Shown here piece after piece: positions 50,309 through 58,217 of a DNA stretch of 64,000 nucleotides (positions are counted from its first letter, which is position 1; every line of letters starts with the position of its first letter). The notes beneath the pieces were generated by a model. It did no database searches. It had not been told where the DNA came from and worked only from the letters and a program-made list of their open reading frames with translations. The position numbers and the translations under genes are program-made. The stretch comes from Amycolatopsis iheyensis (GTDB lineage Bacteria; Actinomycetota; Actinomycetes; Mycobacteriales; Pseudonocardiaceae): the NCBI RefSeq assembly GCF_024703995.1, contig NZ_JAMXQV010000015.1, positions 124,001 through 188,000 of the forward strand, given 5' to 3'.

Positions 50309-51300
50309 CCTCCACGGCCCTTCCCGTCACCACCGACGGTTCCCCGTCCGCACCTGCCAAGGTGCGGACGGGGGCCCGCCGGGCCAAGCGCCGCCGGACC
50401 GTCTTCTTCTTCATGGCCCCGGCGTTCGTCGGGTTCCTGGTCTTCTTCGGCTACCCGCTGATCGCGACGGTCTACTACTCCTTCACCCGGTACGACCTGA
50501 TCAACGCGCCGGTGTTCATCGGCTTCGACAACTACGTCCGGATGTTCACCAGCGAGCCGCTGGTCGGCACGGCCGCGTACAACACGCTGTGGCTGGTCGT
50601 CATCCTGACGGTCTGCCGGGTGGCGTTCTCCCTCGGCGTCGCGTCGGTGATCTCCCGGCTCAAGTCGGGCGTCGGCCTGGTCCGGACGCTCTGCTACCTG
50701 CCGACCCTCGCCCCGCCCGCGGCGGCGACCCTGGCGTTCGTCTTCGTGTTCAACCCGGAGTTCGGCCCGGTCAACCGGTTCCTGCGGCTCGTCGGCATCG
50801 ACGGCGGGCTCTGGTTCAACAGCCCGTCGATGTCGAAGCCCGCGTTGACGCTGCTCGCGCTGTGGGGCTCCGGCGAGCTGATGATCATCATCCTGGCCGC
50901 GCTGCTCGACGTCCCGACCGAGCAGTACGAGGCCGCCGAGCTCGACGGCGCCGGCCCGATCCGCCGGTTCTGGCACGTCACGCTGCCGTCGATCTCGCCG
51001 GTGCTGCTCTTCGGTGTGGTCAACTCGATCATCTACGCCCTGCAGTTCTTCACGCAGGCGATCGTCGCGGCGTCGGCTTCGGCGGGGACCGCGGACGTCG
51101 CCGGCAACTCGAAACTCATCGGGGCGCCGCAGAACTCGACGTTGACGTACCCGATCTGGCTGTACGTCCAGGGTTTCCGCTACTTCAACATGGGTTACGC
51201 GGCGGCGATGGCCGTGCTGTTGTTCATCGTCAGTGCCGGGTTCACCTGGATTCTCGTGCGTCAGCTGCGGAGGTCCCAGCACCAGGAGGAGGGCGCATGA
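50305..51300 (+). CDS. ABC sugar transporter permease 1 (MalF type)
   Basis: A 331-residue permease with six membrane helices and the ATPase-contact EAA loop EQYEAAELDGAGPIRRFWHV. A basic, cytoplasmic N-terminus precedes FFFMAPAFVGFLVFFGYPLI. It is coupled to the lipoprotein gene by ATGA overlap and to the second permease in the same way. No ATPase gene is in the operon, so a shared MsiK-type ATPase encoded elsewhere is expected, as in other actinobacterial sugar importers. Confidence 0.93.
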   Translation: MTSTALPVTTDGSPSAPAKVRTGARRAKRRRTVFFFMAPAFVGFLVFFGYPLIATVYYSFTRYDLINAPVFIGFDNYVRMFTSEPLVGTAAYNTLWLVVILTVCRVAFSLGVASVISRLKSGVGLVRTLCYLPTLAPPAAATLAFVFVFNPEFGPVNRFLRLVGIDGGLWFNSPSMSKPALTLLALWGSGELMIIILAALLDVPTEQYEAAELDGAGPIRRFWHVTLPSISPVLLFGVVNSIIYALQFFTQAIVAASASAGTADVAGNSKLIGAPQNSTLTYPIWLYVQGFRYFNMGYAAAMAVLLFIVSAGFTWILVRQLRRSQHQEEGA

Positions 51301-52187
51301 CCGCGTTGGCCGAAGCGCCGCAACGCGATGCCGGCGTGCCGCCGAAGGTCCGGTTCAAACGCACCTGGGACAAGCGGCTGTCCTACATCGCGACCCACGC
51401 GGTCGGGATCGCGCTCGGCGTGATCTTCATGCTGCCGCTGCTGTTCGTGTTCCTCACCTCGGTGATGAAGAGCGACCAGGCGATGACGGCGAGCCTGTGG
51501 CCGACCGAATGGCACTTCGAAAACTTCGTCGAGGTGTTCCAGAAAGCGCCGCTGCTGGAGTACTTCGGCAACAGCCTGCTGTACTCCACGGTCGCGACGG
51601 CGGGCGCGCTGCTTTCGGCGATCCCGGCGGCGTACGGGCTTTCGAAACTGCGGTGGCGCGGGCAGAACCTGTTCTTCATGCTCACCGTGGCGGCGATGCT
51701 GCTGCCACCGCAGGTCACCATCGTGCCGCTGTACGACCTGTGGGTGCGGATGGGGCTCACCGGCACGCTGGTTCCGCTGATCGTGCCGTACTTCTTCTTC
51801 GACGCCTTCTCGATCTTCCTGCTCCGCCAGTTCTTCTTGACGATTCCGAAGGACTACATCGAGGCGGCGAAGATCGACGGCTGCAACGAGTTCCAGGCGA
51901 TGTACCGGGTGCTGATCCCGATGGCGAAGCCCGGGATCGCGGCCACGGCGATGTTCTGCTTCCTGTTCACCTGGAACGACTACTTCGGGCCGTTGCTCTA
52001 CACCGGGGAAAACCGCGACCACTGGCCGCTTTCGCTGGCGATCGCGTCCTTCCGCGGCATGCACCACGTCGAGTGGAACCTGACGATGGCCGCCACGGCC
52101 CTCATCATGGCGCCGGTCATCGTGCTGTTCATCTTCGCCCAGAAGTCGTTCGTCAAGGGCATCACATTCACGGGAGTCAAGGGATGA
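51297..52187 (+). CDS. ABC sugar transporter permease 2 (MalG type)
   Basis: A 296-residue permease with six helices and the EAA loop KDYIEAAKIDGCNEFQAMYR. It completes the membrane pore with permease 1. The ATG overlaps the upstream stop, and its own stop overlaps the GH4 start, so uptake and glycosidase are translated together. Confidence 0.93.
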   Translation: MTALAEAPQRDAGVPPKVRFKRTWDKRLSYIATHAVGIALGVIFMLPLLFVFLTSVMKSDQAMTASLWPTEWHFENFVEVFQKAPLLEYFGNSLLYSTVATAGALLSAIPAAYGLSKLRWRGQNLFFMLTVAAMLLPPQVTIVPLYDLWVRMGLTGTLVPLIVPYFFFDAFSIFLLRQFFLTIPKDYIEAAKIDGCNEFQAMYRVLIPMAKPGIAATAMFCFLFTWNDYFGPLLYTGENRDHWPLSLAIASFRGMHHVEWNLTMAATALIMAPVIVLFIFAQKSFVKGITFTGVKG

Positions 52188-53449
52188 AGCTGGCAGTCGT
52201 CGGTGGCGGGTCCACCTACACGCCGGAGCTGATCGACGGCATCGCCGGTCGGCGCTCCACTTTGGACGTCGACGAGATCGTGCTGGTCGACCCGGACGCC
52301 TACCGCGTCGAGGCTGTCGGCGGGTTCAGCCAGCGGCTGCTGGACCACGCCGGCCACCCCGCGCAGGTCCGGACCACGCAGTCGCTGGAGGAGGGCGTCG
52401 ACGGCGCGTCGGCCGTGCTCATCCAGCTGCGGGTCGGCGGGCAGCGGGCGCGGCGCTCGGACGAGACGTTCCCGCACGCCTGCGGCTGCGTCGGCCAGGA
52501 GACGACCGGCGCGGGTGGGCTGGCGAAGGCCCTGCGCACGGTGCCGGTGGTGCTCGACATCGCCGAGCGCGTCCGCAAGATCGCCGGCGACGACACGTGG
52601 ATCGTCAACTTCACCAACCCGGTCGGCATCGTCACCCGCGCCCTGCTCAACGAGGGCCACCGCGCGGTCGGGCTGTGCAACGTCGCGATCAATCTGCAGC
52701 GGCAGTTCGGGAAGCTCCTGGGAGTCGGCGCGGACGACGTCAAGCTCGTCCACACCGGACTCAACCACCTGAGCTGGGAGCGCGGCGCGCTCGTCGACGG
52801 CGTCGACCGGCTGCCGGAGCTGCTGGAGCAGCACCTGGACTACCTGGCCAACGAGGTCAGCGTGCCGGAGAAGTGGTTGCGGCGGATGAACGTCGTGCCG
52901 TCGTACTACCTCAAGTACTTCTACGCGCACGACGAGCAGGTCACCAAGCAGCGCACCGAACGGCCGCGCGCGGACGTCGTGTCCGACGTCGAGGAAGAGC
53001 TGCTGAAGATCTACCTCGACCCCGAGCAGAACACGAAGCCGGAGTCGCTCGAAAAGCGTGGCGGCGCGTACTACTCCGAAGCCGCCGTGCAGCTCGTGCA
53101 CGCGCTGACCGCGGGCGGGCCGGCCGAGGAGCACGTGGTGAACGTGCGCAACAACGGCGCGTTGCCGTTCCTGCCCGACGACGCCGTCATCGAGACACGA
53201 TCCACTGTGGACTCCAAGGGGGCGACGCCGATCCCGCAGCCCGCCGTCGAGCCGCAGTTCTCGGGCCTCATCGCGGCGACCACGGCGTACGAGTTCCTGG
53301 CGCTGGAAGCGGCGGTCAAGGGCGGCCGCGACCGCGTGGCCGACGCGCTGCTGGCGCACCCGCTGGTCGGGCAGTACACGAAGGCCGACACGCTGGCCGA
53401 TTCGCTGGTCCAGATCAACCGCGAGTACTTGCCCTGGGCCCGCGGATGA
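52184..53449 (+). CDS. family 4 glycoside hydrolase (6-phospho-beta-glucosidase type)
   Basis: A 421-residue GH4 enzyme, an NAD- and Mn-dependent glycosidase. The N-terminal Rossmann motif is VVGGGSTYTPELIDGI, the metal-ligand Cys and neighbours are LCNVAIN (about residue 164), and the His is in HTGLNHLSW. GH4 enzymes usually cleave 6-phospho-glycosides delivered by PTS, whereas this one is encoded with an ABC importer. Either the sugar is phosphorylated after uptake or this member acts on unphosphorylated substrate. Coupled by ATGA to the kinase gene. Confidence 0.9.
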   Translation: MKLAVVGGGSTYTPELIDGIAGRRSTLDVDEIVLVDPDAYRVEAVGGFSQRLLDHAGHPAQVRTTQSLEEGVDGASAVLIQLRVGGQRARRSDETFPHACGCVGQETTGAGGLAKALRTVPVVLDIAERVRKIAGDDTWIVNFTNPVGIVTRALLNEGHRAVGLCNVAINLQRQFGKLLGVGADDVKLVHTGLNHLSWERGALVDGVDRLPELLEQHLDYLANEVSVPEKWLRRMNVVPSYYLKYFYAHDEQVTKQRTERPRADVVSDVEEELLKIYLDPEQNTKPESLEKRGGAYYSEAAVQLVHALTAGGPAEEHVVNVRNNGALPFLPDDAVIETRSTVDSKGATPIPQPAVEPQFSGLIAATTAYEFLALEAAVKGGRDRVADALLAHPLVGQYTKADTLADSLVQINREYLPWARG

Positions 53450-54414
53450 AACCTGCGATTATCGCGATCGACGGCGGCAACAGCAAGACCGAGGTCCTGG
53501 TGATCTCGGGAGACGGCGTGGTGCTGGGGAAATCGAGAGGCCCCGGCGCGTCGCCGCAGAACATCGGCGTCGCGGCGTGCGTCACGGCGCTGGAAGGCCT
53601 GGTCCTGGCGGCGTACCCGGACTTCGGGGCGAAACCGTTCGCGGTGCACACCTCCGCTTACCTCGCCGGGCTGGACTTCCCGCGCGAGGAGGAAGCGTTG
53701 CACGCGGCGCTGTCCGCGCGAGGCTGGAGCGACACCCTGACCGTCGGCAACGACACCCTCGCGCTGCTCCGGGCGGGCAGCGCGGGGGTGGGCGTCGCGG
53801 TGGTGTGCGGCGCCGGGATCAACGGCGCCGGCGTCGGCCCGGACGGGCGCGTGCACCGCTTTCCCGCGCTGGGCAAGATCTCCGGCGACTGGGGTGGTGG
53901 CTACCGGCTCGGCGAAGAGGCCCTGTGGTGGGCCGTGCGCGCCGAGGACGGCCGCGGCCCGCGGACCGCGTTGATGGCGGCGGTCGCGGCTTACTTCGGC
54001 AAGCCGACCCTGCTGGACATCGTGCAGGGCCTGCACTTCGAGGAGATTCCCGCCGCCTCGATCCACGGGCTGTGCCCGCTGCTGTTCGAGGTGGCCGCGG
54101 CGGGCGACGAGGTCGCGCAGGACATCGTGACGCGGTTCGTCGAGGAGGTCAGCGTCTTCGCGGCGGTGATCCTCCGCGAGCTGGACCTGACCGAAGACGC
54201 CCCCGAGATCGTCCTCGGCGGCGGCGTCCTGACCGGGATCGGCGCGCCGGTGATCGCGGAGATCGAGAAGCGGTGCCTGAAGGTCGCGCCGCGGGCGGTG
54301 GTCCGGGTGGTGGACGTGAACCCCGTGGTGGGCGCGGCGTTGTTCGGGCTCGACACGCTGGGCGCTTCCGAGGCCGCGAAGGCCTCGTTGAAGGCGGCAA
54401 CTCAGCGCGCATAG
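53446..54414 (+). CDS. BadF/BcrA-type sugar kinase (N-acetylglucosamine kinase-like)
   Basis: A 322-residue ASKHA-fold kinase. Phosphate 1 motif IAIDGGNSKTEVLV, phosphate 2 region VVCGAGINGAGVGPDG and adenosine motif VLGGGVLTGIGAP are present, with the KISGDWGGGYRLGEEALWWA segment typical of GlcNAc kinases. It probably phosphorylates the monosaccharide released by GH4, or the imported disaccharide. Last gene of the sugar operon and followed by a strong terminator. Confidence 0.85.
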   Translation: MKPAIIAIDGGNSKTEVLVISGDGVVLGKSRGPGASPQNIGVAACVTALEGLVLAAYPDFGAKPFAVHTSAYLAGLDFPREEEALHAALSARGWSDTLTVGNDTLALLRAGSAGVGVAVVCGAGINGAGVGPDGRVHRFPALGKISGDWGGGYRLGEEALWWAVRAEDGRGPRTALMAAVAAYFGKPTLLDIVQGLHFEEIPAASIHGLCPLLFEVAAAGDEVAQDIVTRFVEEVSVFAAVILRELDLTEDAPEIVLGGGVLTGIGAPVIAEIEKRCLKVAPRAVVRVVDVNPVVGAALFGLDTLGASEAAKASLKAATQRA

Positions 54415-54416
54415 AC

Positions 54417-54464
54417 CTGGTGGCCTGCCTCGAAGCGGCGCGAGGCAGGCCACCAGACCCTTTT
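54417..54464. terminator. terminator between the sugar operon and the converging SRPBCC gene
   Basis: CTGGTGGCCTGCCTCG (54417-54432) pairs perfectly with 54441-54456 over an 8-base loop; ACCCTTTT follows. It begins three bases after the kinase stop and abuts the SRPBCC 3' end, so it may work in both directions. Confidence 0.85.
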
Positions 54465-54976
54465 CACGGCGCCGGGACGATGGTGTCGCCCGTTTCGAGC
54501 AGCGTCTTGAGGTCGGAGAGGATCCAGGCCCAGCCGCCACCGGCGTTCTCGTTCGGCGGCGCGTCGAGCCGCTCGAAGGCGCCGCTGACCATCGCGGCGA
54601 TGTTGGGGGCGCCGGTGACGTCGTGGGTGACGGTCAGTCTGGTGCCGGCTGTCTTGGACTCGTCGATCTCGTAGGTGAGGGTCGTGTAGGGCTCGTCGGC
54701 CACGTCCTGGGGCGCCATCAGCAGCTTCCAGGTGATCACCAGCTTGCGCGGCGGGTCCACCTCGAGGACTTCGCCGTCGACGATGTCGCCGGTCATCCCG
54801 GCGTCGATGAACGGCTGGGTCGGGCGCATCCGGTGCTTCCCGCCGGGCCGCAGGTCGAAGTCGGCGAGACCGGTGTAGCCGTAGCGCTGCGTCCACTCGG
54901 GCTTGGTGATGGCTTCCCAGATGCGCTCCGGCGTCGCCTTGATGTAGACGCGGTAGACCTGCACGGTGTTCGTCAT
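54464..54976 (-). CDS. SRPBCC (AHSA1-like) protein
   Basis: A 170-residue START-like protein: VYIKATPERIWEAITKPEWT, then LVITWKLLMAP and a C-terminal helix SGAFERLDAPP followed by WAWILSDLKTLLETG. The ligand is unknown. The ATG at 54976 overlaps the ArsR stop (ATGA), so it is the second gene of an ArsR-SRPBCC operon, the commoner order. Confidence 0.88.
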   Translation of the reverse strand: MTNTVQVYRVYIKATPERIWEAITKPEWTQRYGYTGLADFDLRPGGKHRMRPTQPFIDAGMTGDIVDGEVLEVDPPRKLVITWKLLMAPQDVADEPYTTLTYEIDESKTAGTRLTVTHDVTGAPNIAAMVSGAFERLDAPPNENAGGGWAWILSDLKTLLETGDTIVPAP

Positions 54977-55296
54977 GGTTCTTCGCCTTCCAGTTCGTTC
55001 TTGAGGTCGAGCAGCGCGGTGACGTGGTGTTCGGTGTACTTGTCGATCCACCGGTCGTGGATCTGCCGGATCGGCACGGGGTTCAGGAAGTGCCGTTTCT
55101 CCCGGCCTTCCTTCCGCGCGACGACGAGGCCGGCCTCTTCCAGCAGCTTCAGGTGCTTCATGACGCCGAAGCGGGTCATGTCGACCTGGGTCTCGAGCTC
55201 GGTGAGCGTGCGGCCGTCACGCTCGAAGAGCAGGTCGAGCAGGAACCGGCGGGTCGGGTCCGCCAGCGCCTTGAACACCAGGTCGTCGTCAGGCAC
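54973..55296 (-). CDS. ArsR-family regulator
   Basis: A 107-residue winged-helix repressor: VFKALADPTRRFLLDLLFER, then TLTELETQVDMTRFGVMKHL and the wing GREKRHFLNPVPIRQI. The GTG at 55296 has TATCCT seven bases upstream on the minus strand, and a GTGACC-AAAA-GGTCAC palindrome overlaps the promoter, the expected autoregulatory operator. An ATG at 55326 lies inside the palindrome and is less likely. Cotranscribed with the SRPBCC gene. Confidence 0.9.
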   Translation of the reverse strand: MPDDDLVFKALADPTRRFLLDLLFERDGRTLTELETQVDMTRFGVMKHLKLLEEAGLVVARKEGREKRHFLNPVPIRQIHDRWIDKYTEHHVTALLDLKNELEGEEP

Positions 55297-55310
55297 GTGA
55301 CCGAGGATAG

Positions 55311-55326
55311 GTGACCAAAAGGTCAC
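55311..55326. promoter_or_regulatory. ArsR operator
   Basis: GTGACC-AAAA-GGTCAC, a perfect 6-bp inverted repeat directly upstream of the TATCCT -10 box (minus strand 55309-55304) of the ArsR-SRPBCC operon. Confidence 0.75.
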
Positions 55327-55342
55327 ATGTCAACGGACGGCG

Positions 55343-55395
55343 CTTTCACGTGAAAGTGACCCGGAGGAAGCCTCCGGGTCACTTTCACGTGAAAG
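55343..55395. terminator. 25-bp hairpin built from two TTTCACGTGAAA palindromes
   Basis: Arms at 55343-55367 and 55371-55395 are perfectly complementary with an AAG loop; each arm carries CTTTCACGTGAAAG and GTGACCCGGAGG. It begins 10 bases beyond the gntP stop codon and probably terminates the gntK-gntP transcript before the ArsR promoter. Confidence 0.8.
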
Positions 55396-55404
55396 CTACG
55401 TTGT

Positions 55405-56769
55405 TCAGACCAGTAGGGAGAGGGGGAGGATCAGGGCGATCGCCACCACGGAGATCAGCGTCTCCATCACCGACCAGCTCTTCAGCGTCTGCCCGACCGA
55501 CAGGCCGAAGTACTCCTTCACCAGCCAGAAGCCGGCGTCGTTGACGTGCGAGAAGAACAGCGACCCGGCGCCGATCGCCAGCACCAGCAGGGCGCTGTGC
55601 GACGGGTCCATCGTCGCCGCCAGCGGGGCCACGATGCCCGCCGCGGAAACCGTCGCCACCGTGGCCGAGCCCGTCGCCAGCCGGATCGCCACCGCGACCA
55701 GCCAGCCGAGCAGGAGCGGCGAAAGGTTCGCGTCCTTGGCCAAGCCGGTGATGACGTCGCCGACGCCCGCGTCCACCAGGGTTTGCTTGAAGCCGCCGCC
55801 CGCGCCGACGATCAGGATGATCCCCGCGATCGGGCCCAGCGAGTCGGCGAGCACAGTGGACAGTCGCGCGCGGTCGAGGCCCGCCGGGCGGCCCAGCAGC
55901 ACCATGCCCACCAGCACCGCCGCGAGCAGCGCGATCAGCGGGTCGCCGACGAAGTCCAGGATCTTGCGCGCCTGGTTTTCCTTGCCCAGCAGGATGTCCG
56001 ACAACGCTTTCGCCAGCATCAGCACGACCGGCAGCAGCACCGTCGTGAGCGTCGCGGCGAAACTCGGCCGCGGCTTGTCCGTGTCGGCGCGCTCGGGGAT
56101 GAGCCGCTCGGGCGGCTGCGCGTCCGGGACGAGCCGGGCGGCGACCTTGCCGAACAGCGGGCCCGCGATGACCAGCGTCGGGATGCCGACGAGCAGGCCG
56201 AACGCCAGCGTGACACCGACGTTCGCGTTCAACGCGCCCGCCGCGGCGAGCGGACCCGGGTGCGGCGGGACCAGGCCGTGCAGCACGGAGAGGCCGGCGA
56301 CGGCCGGAATGCCCAGCAGCATCAACGGTTTCCCGGTGCGCTTGGCCGCGAGCAGCACCACCGGGATCAGCATGACGAGCCCGATCTCGAAGAACATCGG
56401 CAGCCCGATCAGCGCGGCGACCAGTGCCATCGCCCACGGCAGCGCGGCGCCGCGTGCCTTGCCGAGCACGGTGTCGACGATCTGGTCGGCGCCCCCGGAG
56501 TCGGCCAGGAGCTTGCCGAGCATCGCGCCGAGGGCGATCAGGATGCCGACGGACGCGACCGTGCTGCCGACGCCGTTCGTGAAGCTCTTCAGCAGCTTGT
56601 CGACCGGCATCCCGGCGGTCAGCCCGAGGACGAGCGAACCGAGCACCAGCGACAGGAACGGGTGCAGCTTCACCTTAGTGATCAGCACGACGATGACGGC
56701 GATCGCGACGACGGTGGCGATGATCAGGCGGGTGTCGTGGCCGGTCCAGGCGGCGGCGAGGGTGGTCAT
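55405..56769 (-). CDS. gntP: GntP family gluconate permease
   Basis: A 454-residue gluconate:H+ symporter with about twelve membrane segments. Family motifs include LHPFLSLVLGSLVLGLTAGM, LHGLVPPHPGPLAAAGAL and ATGSATVATVSAAGIVAPL near the C-terminus. It imports gluconate for the kinase encoded just upstream; its ATG overlaps the gntK stop (ATGA). Likely controlled by the divergent GntR regulator. Confidence 0.93.
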   Translation of the reverse strand: MTTLAAAWTGHDTRLIIATVVAIAVIVVLITKVKLHPFLSLVLGSLVLGLTAGMPVDKLLKSFTNGVGSTVASVGILIALGAMLGKLLADSGGADQIVDTVLGKARGAALPWAMALVAALIGLPMFFEIGLVMLIPVVLLAAKRTGKPLMLLGIPAVAGLSVLHGLVPPHPGPLAAAGALNANVGVTLAFGLLVGIPTLVIAGPLFGKVAARLVPDAQPPERLIPERADTDKPRPSFAATLTTVLLPVVLMLAKALSDILLGKENQARKILDFVGDPLIALLAAVLVGMVLLGRPAGLDRARLSTVLADSLGPIAGIILIVGAGGGFKQTLVDAGVGDVITGLAKDANLSPLLLGWLVAVAIRLATGSATVATVSAAGIVAPLAATMDPSHSALLVLAIGAGSLFFSHVNDAGFWLVKEYFGLSVGQTLKSWSVMETLISVVAIALILPLSLLV

Positions 56770-57260
56770 GGGCGCTCCCGGAAGGCGGTCAGGGCGGCTT
56801 CGGTGATCTCGGCCGGCGTTTCACGGATGTCGAAGATCGCGCCCGGCTCGTCCGCTTCGAGGGGTTCCAGGTCGGCGAGCTGGGAGTCCAGCAGGGAGAC
56901 CGGCATGAAGTGGCCCGAACGCGACTTCATGCGCTCGGCGAGGATTTCGCGGTCGCCGTGCAGGTGGGCGAACCAGACGGCGCCGCCCGTCCGCAGCACG
57001 TCCCGGTACCGGCGCTTGAGCGCGGACGACGTCACGACGCCGCCGGCGGCCTGGTGATCGCGGATCCAGCCGGCGATGGCCTCGAGCCAGGGGGCGCGGT
57101 CGGCGTCCGTGAGGGGGTGGCCCGCGGTCATCTTGTCGATGTTGGCCTGCGGATGGAACGTGTCCGCTTCGGCGTACTCGACGTCCAGCGCGTTCGCGAG
57201 CGCCGTGCCGATCGTCGTCTTGCCGGAGCCTGACACCCCCATCACCACGATGACGGTCAT
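56766..57260 (-). CDS. gntK: gluconokinase
   Basis: A 164-residue P-loop kinase that converts gluconate to 6-phosphogluconate. Walker A is MGVSGSGKTTIG; HPQANIDKMTAGHPLTDADR and SGHFMPVSLLDSQLADLEPL are characteristic of GntK. The ATG at 57260 has GGAGG on the minus strand seven bases upstream. It is first in the gntK-gntP operon and divergent from gntR, with tandem operators between them. Confidence 0.93.
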   Translation of the reverse strand: MTVIVVMGVSGSGKTTIGTALANALDVEYAEADTFHPQANIDKMTAGHPLTDADRAPWLEAIAGWIRDHQAAGGVVTSSALKRRYRDVLRTGGAVWFAHLHGDREILAERMKSRSGHFMPVSLLDSQLADLEPLEADEPGAIFDIRETPAEITEAALTAFRERP

Positions 57261-57302
57261 CCGCACCTCCCACTTCGTTGTGCCCAGGTGAGTGAAACTC
57301 AA

Positions 57303-57335
57303 AAGTACTACTTATTCAAGATGAAGTACTACTTA
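57303..57335. promoter_or_regulatory. tandem GntR operators
   Basis: AAGTACTACTTA occurs twice (57303-57314 and 57324-57335), 21 bp apart, about two helical turns. Each contains the palindrome AAGTA-C-TACTT. The pair lies between divergent gntK and gntR and could control both. Confidence 0.75.
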
Positions 57336-57363
57336 ATCGAGTCAGATCGCTAGGTTGGGTCAC

Positions 57364-58047
57364 GTGAGGCACGAGCAGGTCCTGGACGAGCTGGGTGCGG
57401 CGATCGCGAACGGGTCGCTGCCACCGGGCACCGTGCTGCGCTCCGAAGACCTGCAGGACCGCTTCGGCGCGTCGCGGACGGTGGCGCGCGAAGTCGTCCG
57501 GGTGCTGGAGACGATGCAGCTGACCAGCAGCAAGCGGCGGGTCGGGGTGATCGTCCGCGAGCCGGGCGAGTGGAACCACTACGACCCGCGCCTGATCCGC
57601 TGGCAGCTCGACGGCCCCTCGCGGCCGACGGCCCTGGCCACGCTGAACGAGCTGCGTTCGGCGATCGAGCCCTGCGCGGCGCGGTACGCAGCCCTGCGCG
57701 CGACCCCGGAGGAGCGCGGCCGGCTCGGCGCGCTGGGCGAACGCCTGGCCCGCACGGCCCGCGCCCGCGACCTCACGACGTTCCTCGGCTTCGACATCGA
57801 GTTCCACGACCTGCTGCTCACGGCGTCCCGGAACCCGATGTTCGCGCAGCTGTCGCAGGTCGTCGCGGAGGTGCTGACCGGCCGGACCGGGCACGGGCTG
57901 ATGCCTCCCGAGCCCCAGCCGGAGGCGATCGCGCTGCACCTGGAGGTCGCGGCGGCGGTGGCCGGCGGCGACGCGGACCGCGCGGAGCGGGCGATGCGGG
58001 ACATCGTGGTCCAGGCGCGGGAGGAGATCGCGGCACTGGTCGACTAG
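57364..58047 (+). CDS. GntR/FadR-family regulator of gluconate genes
   Basis: A 227-residue regulator with a GntR winged helix (GTVLRSEDLQDRFGASRTVA then REVVRVLETMQLTS) and a FadR-type FCD ligand domain (ELRSAIEPCAARYAALRA, FDIEFHDLLLTASRNPMFAQ). It most likely senses gluconate or 6-phosphogluconate and represses gntK-gntP. The GTG at 57364 follows TAGGTT by seven bases; a TTG at 57355 overlaps that box. The TAG stop shares its last base with the start of a repeat array. Confidence 0.9.
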   Translation: MRHEQVLDELGAAIANGSLPPGTVLRSEDLQDRFGASRTVAREVVRVLETMQLTSSKRRVGVIVREPGEWNHYDPRLIRWQLDGPSRPTALATLNELRSAIEPCAARYAALRATPEERGRLGALGERLARTARARDLTTFLGFDIEFHDLLLTASRNPMFAQLSQVVAEVLTGRTGHGLMPPEPQPEAIALHLEVAAAVAGGDADRAERAMRDIVVQAREEIAALVD

Positions 58048-58132
58048 CGCCCCAATGTGGCCTTCGGTGCGTCTGACGCACCGAAGGCCACATTGGGTGC
58101 GTCTGACGCAACCAAGGCCACATTGGGGCGCT
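58046..58132. repeat. array of two 30-bp palindromic repeats
   Basis: Third member of the family. Arms GCGCCCCAATGTGGCCTT (58047-58064) and complement (58114-58131) enclose units starting at 58068 and 58098. The region 58051-58097 folds into a perfect 22-bp stem with a CTG loop. It starts on the gntR stop codon. Between it and 58217 I see no other clear signal. Confidence 0.9.
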
Positions 58133-58217
58133 CGGTGGGCGGGCAGGGCTTGACCGGGCTGGTTCCCGGGTCGAGTAGCCTCGACGGGTACTGGACTTTC
58201 TTTGCCGGGGGGCACGG

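Noticed and set aside
58133..58217. Cobalamin riboswitch before cobD
   Set aside because: The gap is about 85 bases and lacks the B12-box core; only short local hairpins are visible.
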